Below are positions 1 to 5,089 of a stretch of 7,607 nucleotides of DNA, piece by piece (position 1 is the first letter of the stretch; every line of letters starts with the position of its first letter). Below the pieces are notes generated by a model. The model worked only from the letters and a program-made list of their open reading frames with translations. It was not told where the DNA came from and searched no databases. The stretch spans positions 1-7,607 of the forward strand of contig CAIXHJ010000007.1 of the NCBI GenBank assembly GCA_903919165.1, in the 5' to 3' direction. Origin of the DNA: an uncultured Holophagaceae bacterium. GTDB taxonomy: Bacteria > Acidobacteriota > Holophagae > Holophagales > Holophagaceae. Position numbers and translations under genes: made by a program.

Positions 1-315
1 CGAACTTTCAGCCCCGCCGACCGCCCGGCCCAACCGCGACGCGAGGACGGCGAGGCGCGGCCACGACCCGCGTCTGGCCCCAATGATCGTCCCGCCCGTC
101 CCCGTCGCGACGAGGGCGACGAGCGGCCACGACGTACCTCCGGCTCCTCGAACCGGCCTGCCCGCCCCCACCGTGAAAGCACTGAGGAGCGCCCTCGGCG
201 CTCGTTCAGTTCACCCGCACATCCAGTTGACCCTCGCCGGGAAGGGCCTCCTGTGAATCGGTCCTCTCGCAAGCCCGCGTCCCGTGCGGGGAAACCAAAG
301 CCCCGCAAGCCCTAG
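1..315 (+). CDS. C-terminal basic Arg/Pro-rich tail of an unidentified protein (5' end outside window)
   Basis: Frame 1 is open from the first base to a TAG at 313-315 and gives 104 residues, with no start codon needed inside the window. The composition is extreme: mostly Arg, Pro, Ser, Glu/Asp and Ala, no hydrophobic core, ending in a Lys/Arg/Pro cluster (KPKPRKP). It must be disordered. Residues 6-71 are three gapless 22-residue repeats (separate entry). Tails of this kind are known on bacterial RNA-binding enzymes such as DEAD-box helicases and RluB-type pseudouridine synthases, so the missing upstream part is probably an RNA-modifying or RNA-remodelling enzyme; that is inference, since no catalytic domain is visible. 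Frame choice rests on the repeat register and the clean open frame. The next gene starts 27 bases downstream on the same strand, and no terminator is visible between them. Confidence 0.72.
   Translation, partial: RTFSPADRPAQPRREDGEARPRPASGPNDRPARPRRDEGDERPRRTSGSSNRPARPHRESTEERPRRSFSSPAHPVDPRREGPPVNRSSRKPASRAGKPKPRKP
16..213 (+). repeat. Three tandem 66-bp units encoding a 22-residue Arg/Pro repeat
   Basis: In the frame of the partial gene, codons 6-27, 28-49 and 50-71 align without gaps. Each unit has the pattern [DN]RPA-x-P-x-R-[DE], then a short acidic stretch, then RPR and a Ser/Gly-rich end. Codons 1-5 (RTFSP) match the end of a unit (RSFSS), so the array extends left of the window. Codons 72 onward keep the PRRE core in a decayed fourth unit. 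Synonymous differences are many, so this is an old repeat kept at protein level and not a recent DNA duplication. Confidence 0.75.
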
Positions 316-342
316 TCTTCATCTTCCACGGAACCTGGTCCC

Positions 343-801
343 ATGCGAACCGAGTTCTTCCTGTTGGTCAGCTTGATGGTGTCAGCCCAGGATCCGCTTC
401 CGATCCGCGAAATGGCTCTGGATCTTCAAACGGATCTGGGGGTGGATTCCGTTGTGAAGATTCACCTGGTACCGCGCGGCTGCTGGGATGGGCTGATCTT
501 GGGGATCTCCCGACGCCCCGCCCCCAGGGCCACTCGGCAGGCAGGTGAAGCCACCGTGGAGGTATGGGATCTGCTCCCGCCCAGCTCCCCGCGACAAGAG
601 GCCTTTGACCTCTTCCTGGTGTCCCTGCGGGAAAGCCTGTCCAAGGCCCTGGTGCTGCCACTACCGAAGAATCAGGCCATCGAACTGCGCGAGATCATGG
701 CCAGCGATCCGAGCAACCCGCAGGAGCTGGATCTCACCAAAGTGAAGTCCATGCAGGAGCGCTTCAACCGGCTACCCCCCAACGGATCTCTGGTGAAATA
801 A
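343..801 (+). CDS. Hypothetical protein, possibly exported
   Basis: This 152-residue protein is not one I recognise. The N-terminus MRTEFFLLVSLMVSAQD has one Arg, a short hydrophobic run (FFLLVSLMV) and an SA|QD site that could be cut by signal peptidase, so export is possible. The signal would be unusually short, and a cytoplasmic protein starting at a later Met (codon 12 or 24) cannot be excluded. The remainder looks like a small alpha/beta domain (beta-like VVKIHLVP, DGLILGI and TVEVWDLLP, then a helical stretch around residues 86-105) followed by a charged helical C-terminus near 108-146. No metal, heme or catalytic motif is obvious. GGAA at 330-333 lies nine bases before the ATG and could be the ribosome site. 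It follows the partial gene on the same strand and is convergent with the pterin dehydratase, with a 31-base gap. Confidence 0.7.
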   Translation: MRTEFFLLVSLMVSAQDPLPIREMALDLQTDLGVDSVVKIHLVPRGCWDGLILGISRRPAPRATRQAGEATVEVWDLLPPSSPRQEAFDLFLVSLRESLSKALVLPLPKNQAIELREIMASDPSNPQELDLTKVKSMQERFNRLPPNGSLVK

Positions 802-832
802 GGCTAGCGGCCAGCCGGAGGGCTTCTCAACC

Positions 833-1141
833 CTAGATGTGCTCCTGATATAGCCGATCCAGCACCTCGGCCAGATCCAGATCCCTCTGGGTGACGCCGC
901 GACTGACATGTGTCGTGAGGATGGCGACTACCCACCGGTAGCCAAGGGTAAGGTCGGGATGGTGGTTCACTTTCTCGGCGTGCTCAGCCGCTGCGACCAC
1001 GAAACCAAGACCTCGGGGATAGGCCGAGAATGCATAGCGGCGACGAAGAGTGAGTCCGTGGGAATCCCCCTGGGCGACCCAGTCCGGATGCACCCTCAGA
1101 AAGACCTCCATGGCGTCAGGGCTGACCAGATCCTTGGACAT
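833..1141 (-). CDS. phhB: Pterin-4a-carbinolamine dehydratase (4a-hydroxytetrahydrobiopterin dehydratase)
   Basis: The 102-residue product is a full-length PCD/DCoH family protein. It dehydrates 4a-hydroxy-tetrahydropterin, the by-product of aromatic amino acid hydroxylases, so the pterin cofactor can be recycled; it is cytosolic. The family signature is clear: AEKVNHHPDL at residues 55-64 with the catalytic His60-His61-Pro62, then a strand and the second conserved His78 in TTHVSRGVTQRDLDLA, and a closing helix. The start at 1141 is chosen because its upstream sequence reads AGGGGGGAAGC-ATG, an excellent ribosome site, and because the longer frame upstream has no family similarity. It is divergent from the SDR gene, with 46 bases between the two start codons. 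No phenylalanine hydroxylase is visible here, so it may instead serve molybdopterin or other pterin metabolism, as proposed for PCD proteins in genomes lacking the hydroxylase. Confidence 0.93.
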   Translation of the reverse strand: MSKDLVSPDAMEVFLRVHPDWVAQGDSHGLTLRRRYAFSAYPRGLGFVVAAAEHAEKVNHHPDLTLGYRWVVAILTTHVSRGVTQRDLDLAEVLDRLYQEHI

Positions 1142-1187
1142 GCTTCCCCCCCTGGTGCATCCTAATCCGTTGCATCTGGATCTTGCT

Positions 1188-1946
1188 ATGCCCTTCGCCA
1201 CCCCACCCCTGCTCGGCCGCGTTGCCTTCGTCACGGGCTCCTCCAGGGGCATCGGGCGGGCCATTGCCATCGAACTGGCCCGGTGGGGAGCAGACGTGGT
1301 GGTCCACGCACAGAAGAACCTGGACATGGCCGAGGACGTATCGGCGGAGATCCGTGGGTTGGGCCGCCGCTCCCTGGCCCTCCTGGCGGACGTGCGGATG
1401 AAGGCCGAACTGGAAGCTGCTGCAGATCATGTGAAGGCTGAGCTCGGCCCCGTGGACATCCTGGTGAACAACGTCGGCACTCGCAGGGACGGTCCATTCA
1501 TCTTGATGGGTGACGAAAAGTGGGAAGAGGTCATGAACGTGAACCTCCGCGGCACCGTCTACGCCACGAAGGCCTTCGTCCGGGGCATGATGGCCCGCAA
1601 ATGGGGACGGATCGTCAACATCGTGAGCCCCACGGGCATCATTGGGATGGCGGGCCAGACCAACTACGGCGCCAGCAAGGGCGCAATCATCGCCCTTACC
1701 AAGAGCCTGGCCCGGGAGATGGCCTCCTTCGGCGTTTTGGTGAACGCCGTGAATCCCGGCCTCATCCACACGGAGCTCACCCAGGATGTGTCCGAGGAGG
1801 CGCGTCGCGAACTGCTCTCACCAACCATCCTTAAGCGAGAGGGAGAACCCGAGGAGGTGGCAGGCGTAGTGGCCTTCCTCTGCTCCGACTGGGCCAGCTA
1901 CATGAGCGGTCAGGTCATCAACGTGGACGGGGGGCTGTGTCCATAA
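1188..1946 (+). CDS. FabG-like short-chain dehydrogenase/reductase (SDR)
   Basis: This 252-residue classical SDR is the usual length for the family. Residues 16-23 are the nucleotide-binding TGSSRGIG, 94-97 the NNVG motif, and the catalytic set is Asn119, Ser147, Tyr160 and Lys164 (NYGASKG), spaced as in FabG. It ends with the typical SGQVINVDGG. It should be a soluble NAD(P)H-dependent oxidoreductase. The TRRDGPFILM and EEVMNVNL region resembles 3-oxoacyl-ACP reductase, so a FabG role is the best guess, but SDR substrates cannot be read from sequence. It is not next to other fatty-acid genes. The ATG at 1188 leaves ten residues before the first strand, as expected; upstream in-frame starts would run into phhB. 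The ribosome site is weak (TGGA around 1177-1180). The gene is convergent with folD, 15 bases away, with no terminator visible in the gap. Confidence 0.9.
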   Translation: MPFATPPLLGRVAFVTGSSRGIGRAIAIELARWGADVVVHAQKNLDMAEDVSAEIRGLGRRSLALLADVRMKAELEAAADHVKAELGPVDILVNNVGTRRDGPFILMGDEKWEEVMNVNLRGTVYATKAFVRGMMARKWGRIVNIVSPTGIIGMAGQTNYGASKGAIIALTKSLAREMASFGVLVNAVNPGLIHTELTQDVSEEARRELLSPTILKREGEPEEVAGVVAFLCSDWASYMSGQVINVDGGLCP

Positions 1947-1961
1947 GGATTGGACGGCAGT

Positions 1962-2875
1962 TCATCGATTTTCGCGCGCGGCCATCAGAGTGTTGGCCAG
2001 CAGGCCGGCAATGGTCAGGGGACCCACGCCGCCCGGCACAGGCGTCACCGCCGAAGCCACCTGCATAGCCTCGCCGAAGCGCACATCACCGCACAGCACG
2101 GCGCCCTTGGTCTTGAGGATCTCCAGCTTCCTGGGCTCGGCCGCAAAGATCCGCTCTCCAAGGGCCGGATCCTCGATCCGATTGATGCCCACGTCCACGA
2201 CCACCGCCCCCGGCTTGATCCAGGACCCCTCCACCAGGCCGGGACGACCCACCGCAGCCACCAGCAGGTCCGCCTCGCGGCAGACGGCGGGCAGGTCCCT
2301 CGTGCGGCTGTGGGCGATCGTTACCGTTGCGTGCTGCTCCAGGAGCATCAGGGCCATGGGCTTGCCCACAATCTCGCTGCGTCCGAGGACCACGGCACGC
2401 AGACCCTTCAGCTGCAGACCATGGTGGGCCAGCAGGGACATGCAGGCGGTGGGCGTGCAGGGGCGCAGGCCCGGCAGGCCTTCCAGCAGCAGTCCCTGAT
2501 TCATGGGGTGGAAGCCGTCCACATCCTTGGCCGGGCTGATTCGATGAAGCGCCTCCTTGGAGTCCAGACCCTTGGGCAGGGGGAGCTGCACGAGGATGCC
2601 ATCCACCTCAGGATCGGCGTTCAGCAGGTCGATGAGGGCATCCAGCACCGCCTGGGCCGTATCCGCAGCCAACCGGTGCTCGATGGAGGTGATGCCCACC
2701 TTGGCGCAGGCGGCGGCCTTGTTGCGGACATAGACATGGCTGGCCGGATCGTCACCCACCAGTACCACCGCCAACCCGGGGCCCTCAGTCCCCTGGTCTT
2801 GCGGTCTTCTACCCCCGTGCGCACCGATTCCAGCATGCGGTCCGCGTGCGCCTTGCCGTCCAGGATCGTGGCCAT
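1962..2875 (-). CDS. folD: FolD, methylene-THF dehydrogenase/cyclohydrolase, interrupted by a one-base frameshift
   Basis: FolD interconverts 5,10-methylene-THF and 10-formyl-THF in the cytosol, supplying purine and formyl-Met-tRNA synthesis. The N-terminus reads MATILDGKAHAD to GLRAPG (residues 1-34) in one frame, and LAVVLVGDDPAS onward continues in another. Restoring one base next to 2773-2774 gives a 304-residue protein matching E. coli FolD across the joint (GLRAPGLAVVLVG). In restored numbering: YVRNK with catalytic Lys53, LVQLPLP 95-101, KDVDGFHP 117-124, PCTP 139-142, the Rossmann segment VVLGRSEIVGKP 162-173, VVDVGINR 226-233 and TPVPGGVGP 278-286. A roughly 20-residue insert (about 235-260) before GDV is longer than in E. 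coli; I recall similar inserts in acidobacterial FolD. The ATG at 2875 has an AGGGGGA ribosome site. Either the base is missing through sequencing or assembly error, or the gene is truly broken; the rest is perfectly kept, which favours error. Confidence 0.88.
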
Positions 2876-2879
2876 GAAA

Positions 2880-2886
2880 TCCCCCT
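2880..2886 (-). promoter_or_regulatory. folD: Ribosome binding site that fixes the folD start
   Basis: On the minus strand AGGGGGA lies five bases before the ATG at 2875. A competing in-frame ATG at 2894, which is in frame with the rest of FolD, has no such site and would give an N-terminus unlike any FolD. This supports the 2875 start and therefore the frameshift. Confidence 0.75.
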
Positions 2887-2904
2887 GATTCCATTGAAGC
2901 CCAG

Positions 2905-2920
2905 GAGAGCTGTGGCTCTC
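2905..2920. repeat. Perfect 6-bp inverted repeat in the folD / rimP divergent gap
   Basis: GAGAGC, four bases (TGTG), then GCTCTC. It is followed on the plus strand by an AT-rich patch (ATTAAGAATTTA, 2921-2932), the only such patch in the gap. There is no T tract on either side, so it is not a terminator. Its position between the divergent folD and rimP units suits an operator or a 5' hairpin of the folD message. No clear -35/-10 pair was found on either strand, so promoter placement is uncertain. Confidence 0.4.
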
Positions 2921-2935
2921 ATTAAGAATTTACGC

Positions 2936-3117
2936 AGAGGCACGGCTTGGCCGGGACTCTGTGCTGGGGGTCCCGAGGGTGTTCGCGCAGCGAGGAACCC
3001 CCGGAGGGATTCTGCGACCTTGAGATCCCAGGCAAAAGGCGATAGACTCCAAGGTCAATTCGGCCATGGCTGCCCGATTCGGGTGCCAAGACTGGGTGGG
3101 TTCGGCCCACCTTTTTT
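2936..3117 (+). ncRNA. Candidate structured leader or small RNA upstream of rimP
   Basis: No reading frame here looks real, yet the stretch folds well. Hairpin A: GGGGGTCC (2966-2973) with GGAACCCCC (2994-3002), one bulged A, with TCGC-GCA-GCGA (2983-2993) inside its loop. Hairpin B: GACCTTGAG (3016-3024) with CTCCAAGGTC (3047-3056), nine pairs and one bulge. A closing helix can form from TGGCCG (2948-2953) with CGGCCA (3061-3066), flanked by GGCA/TGCC (2939-2942, 3071-3074). A competing helix is CTTGGC (2946-2951) with GCCAAG (3085-3090). The stretch ends in the intrinsic terminator at 3095-3117. The 5' end is a guess placed after the AT-rich patch. GGTGTTCGC at 2978-2986 resembles the 5' part of 6S RNA, but the rest does not follow 6S order, so family is left open. 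It is either an independent small RNA or the attenuated leader of the operon. Confidence 0.42.
3095..3117 (+). terminator. Intrinsic terminator just upstream of rimP
   Basis: GGTGGG (3095-3100), loop TTCGG, CCCACC (3106-3111), followed directly by six T (3112-3117). This is a textbook Rho-independent terminator on the plus strand. Only 21 bases separate it from the rimP start codon, and the sequence just before it is GC-rich with no promoter-like element. Operon transcription therefore probably has to read through it, which makes it a candidate attenuator. If a small RNA is made here, this is also its 3' end. Confidence 0.88.
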
Positions 3118-3138
3118 GTTGTCCTGTTCGGAGTCTCG

Positions 3139-3708
3139 GTGGACTTGAAGAAAGTGCAGCTTCCCCTGGAGCGCCAGCTGGCCCTGCTGGGCTATGAGCT
3201 CGTGTACCTGGAGACTGCCCGCGAAGGCCGGGACGAGTTGCTGCGCCTCTACATCGACCACCTCGATGCCGAGACCAGCCACCGCAAGGTCACCCTGGAT
3301 GATTGCACCACCGCCCACGAGGGCCTGCTGCTTTGGATGGACGTGGAATTCCCTGATCTCCGGGATAAACTCGGCATCGAAGTCAGCAGCCCAGGCCTGG
3401 AGCGGCCCCTGGCCAAGGCCGATCACTTCCGCCGTTTTGCCGGGAGGCTCTGCCGGGTTCAGACCACCTCACCCTTGAACGGACAGAAGCGATTCAAGGG
3501 CTGGATCGGTCCCGTCGCGGAAAGCAACCTCGCCCTCGAGGAGGACGGCGTTCTCAAGACCATCCCCCTTGAAGCCATCCAGAAGGCACGGCTGGCGCCA
3601 TTCGACGAGGAAAAGACCCCCCGTCCCAAGCACTTGGCCGCATGTTTGACTGAATTCCCCGATGCCCACGGCGTAGAGACAAGCGCCGTCGAGAAAGAGG
3701 AGGCTTGA
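3139..3708 (+). CDS. rimP: Ribosome maturation factor RimP
   Basis: RimP (formerly YhbC/DUF150) is a cytosolic factor needed for 30S subunit maturation. The 189-residue product has the family layout: an N-terminal domain with GYELVYLETAREGR (18-31) and LRLYID (35-40), the TLDDC segment (52-56), the hallmark EVSSPGLERPL (81-91) followed by DHFRRFAG (95-102), then a C-terminal SH3-like domain (about 103-155) with NGQKRFKGWIG and IQKARLAP. A divergent, charged tail of about 35 residues follows. The start is GTG at 3139, supported by GGAG at 3130-3133 with five bases spacing; no better start exists. It is first in the rimP-nusA-infB operon, and its TGA lies one base before the nusA ATG, so the two are probably translationally coupled. 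The upstream terminator suggests control by attenuation. Confidence 0.95.
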   Translation: MDLKKVQLPLERQLALLGYELVYLETAREGRDELLRLYIDHLDAETSHRKVTLDDCTTAHEGLLLWMDVEFPDLRDKLGIEVSSPGLERPLAKADHFRRFAGRLCRVQTTSPLNGQKRFKGWIGPVAESNLALEEDGVLKTIPLEAIQKARLAPFDEEKTPRPKHLAACLTEFPDAHGVETSAVEKEEA

Positions 3709-3709
3709 T

Positions 3710-5032
3710 ATGGCAACTGTGGCAACGACGTTTTTCGACAGCGTGAAGATGATCGCCGTTGAAAAGGGGATCAACGAGGAAGATGTTTTCGCGGCGGTGG
3801 AAGAAGCCCTGGCCAAGGCCGCGGACAAGTACTTCAACGCCCAGGATTTCTACGGCAACTTCCAGGCGCAGATGGACCGGGAGACCGGCGAGTTTCACGT
3901 TTACGCCCTGAAGCAAGTGGTGGCCGAGGTCGAGGAAGAAGACCTCGAAATCAGCCTGGTCGAGGCCCAGCAGCTGAACCCGGACGCCGCCGAGGGGGAC
4001 ACCCTATGGCTGCCCCAGGACACCAGCCAACTCGGCCGCATCGCCGCCCAGGCCGCCAAGCAGGTGCTGGTGCAGAAGGTCCGCGAGGCCGAGCGGGAGC
4101 GCATCTTCACCGAGTTCGCCAACCGCATCGGCGAGGTTGTCGTGGCCGAGGTCAAGCGCTTCGAGAAGAGCGCCATCATCCTCGAGATCGACCGCGTCGA
4201 GGCCATGCTGCGCCGCAATGAAGCGCTTCGCGGCGACCGCTTCGACAAGGGCCAGCGCATCAAGGTCGTGATCGTGAGTGTGGACCGCAGCGCCAAGGAC
4301 CCCCAGGTGCAGGTGAGCCGCACCGATCCGCGGCTGCTCATCAAACTTTTCGAGAACGAAGTGCCCGAGATCCACGACGGCACTGTGGTGATCCGCAACT
4401 GCGTCCGGGAAGCGGGCGACCGGGCCAAGGTGGCCGTCCACAGCCTCGACCCGGATGTGGACCCTGTGGGCGCCTGCGTGGGCCTCAAGGGCAGCCGCGT
4501 GCAGGCCATCATCCGCGAGCTCAAGAACGAAAAGATCGATATCGTCCGCTACTCCGACGACGCAGCCCAGTTCATCGCCAACGCCCTGAACCCAGCCAAG
4601 GCCATCCGTGTGAATCTTGGCGATCCCGAGACCCGGCGCGTCGAGGTGGTGGTGGACGATGAACAGCTCAGCATCGCCATCGGCAAGCGGGGCCAGAATG
4701 TCCGCCTCGCCGCCAAACTCACGGGCTGGAACATCGATGTCCGCAGCGAGACCGACAAGCGGCGCGAGGCCGAAGTCGCCATGGGCCTGGTACTTCCCGC
4801 GGCCAGCCCCGAGCCCACCCCGATTGAAGAAGTCCCTGCATCCACCCTCCTGGACACACTCCAGGTGGAGGGGCTGGATGCCGTCCTCGCCGACCGTTTG
4901 GCCCATGCAGGTTATCCCGACGCCAAATCCCTTTACACTGTCACCGCCGAGCAGCTCATGCAGGTGGAAGGCATGGACCAGGATCTGGTCTTCCGTCTCA
5001 TCGATGCCGTACAGGCTCACTTCGGGGAGTAG
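3710..5032 (+). CDS. nusA: Transcription termination/antitermination factor NusA
   Basis: NusA binds RNA polymerase and nascent RNA, promoting pausing, hairpin termination and, with other Nus factors, antitermination. The 440 residues contain the polymerase-binding N-terminal domain (about 1-130, with AVEKGINEEDV and the AVEEALAKAADK helix), an S1 domain (about 137-203), KH1 with the run DPVGACVGLKGSRVQ (251-265), KH2 with IGKRGQNVRLAAKLTGW (324-340), and after a Pro-rich linker one helix-hairpin-helix acidic-repeat-like module (about 378-438). E. coli NusA has two such modules and Bacillus none, so this one is intermediate. Between S1 and KH1, SRTDPRLLIKLFENEVPEI (203-221) is the conserved junction. 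A strong GAGGAGG (3697-3703) inside the end of rimP serves its ATG. E. coli NusA represses its own operon, and the terminator before rimP would offer a target for this. Confidence 0.97.
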   Translation: MATVATTFFDSVKMIAVEKGINEEDVFAAVEEALAKAADKYFNAQDFYGNFQAQMDRETGEFHVYALKQVVAEVEEEDLEISLVEAQQLNPDAAEGDTLWLPQDTSQLGRIAAQAAKQVLVQKVREAERERIFTEFANRIGEVVVAEVKRFEKSAIILEIDRVEAMLRRNEALRGDRFDKGQRIKVVIVSVDRSAKDPQVQVSRTDPRLLIKLFENEVPEIHDGTVVIRNCVREAGDRAKVAVHSLDPDVDPVGACVGLKGSRVQAIIRELKNEKIDIVRYSDDAAQFIANALNPAKAIRVNLGDPETRRVEVVVDDEQLSIAIGKRGQNVRLAAKLTGWNIDVRSETDKRREAEVAMGLVLPAASPEPTPIEEVPASTLLDTLQVEGLDAVLADRLAHAGYPDAKSLYTVTAEQLMQVEGMDQDLVFRLIDAVQAHFGE

Positions 5033-5049
5033 GCTGTAGTCCTGCAGCC
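5032..5049 (+). other. Intercistronic hairpin between nusA and infB
   Basis: GGCTGTA (5032-5038), loop GTCC, TGCAGCC (5043-5049): seven pairs including one G-T, beginning on the last base of the nusA stop codon. It is followed by CTTCCCGTTT, not a T run, so termination should be weak at best. It could act as an RNA-processing or pausing site or tune the nusA:infB ratio. The remaining gap to 5089 shows only a GAGG at 5074-5077. Confidence 0.4.
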
Positions 5050-5089
5050 CTTCCCGTTTCCCACACACAGGCCGAGGTAGTCCGCTTAC

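Noticed and set aside
802..832. Terminator between the hypothetical gene and phhB
   Set aside because: Only 4-bp stems (GGCT/AGCC) can form and there is no T tract on either strand.
1050..1187. N-terminal extension of the SDR from the ATG at 1050
   Set aside because: It would overlap phhB on the other strand, and the extra 46 residues have no SDR character; 1188 gives the standard length.
1142..1187. Divergent promoters between phhB and the SDR
   Set aside because: The 46-base gap has only 4-of-6 matches to -10 boxes (TAGGAT on minus, CCTAAT on plus) without a properly spaced -35.
1142..1327. Longer N-terminus for the pterin dehydratase from 1327
   Set aside because: It overlaps the SDR coding region, and a near-perfect ribosome site supports 1141.
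1962..2894. folD as an uninterrupted 310-codon ORF starting at 2894
   Set aside because: Its first ~35 residues do not look like FolD, the ATG lacks a ribosome site, and the true N-terminus (MATILDGKAHAD) is present in another frame with a strong site.
2936..3117. Calling the leader RNA 6S (ssrS), a tRNA, RNase P RNA or SRP RNA
   Set aside because: Only GGTGTTCGC and a CTGCGAC recall 6S and they are too close together for its central bubble. No cloverleaf or CCA, no RNase P core motif and no SRP tetraloop motif were seen.
2846..3148. Plus-strand 100-codon ORF across the folD-rimP gap
   Set aside because: It starts antisense to folD, runs through the terminator, has no ribosome site and has an unlikely composition.
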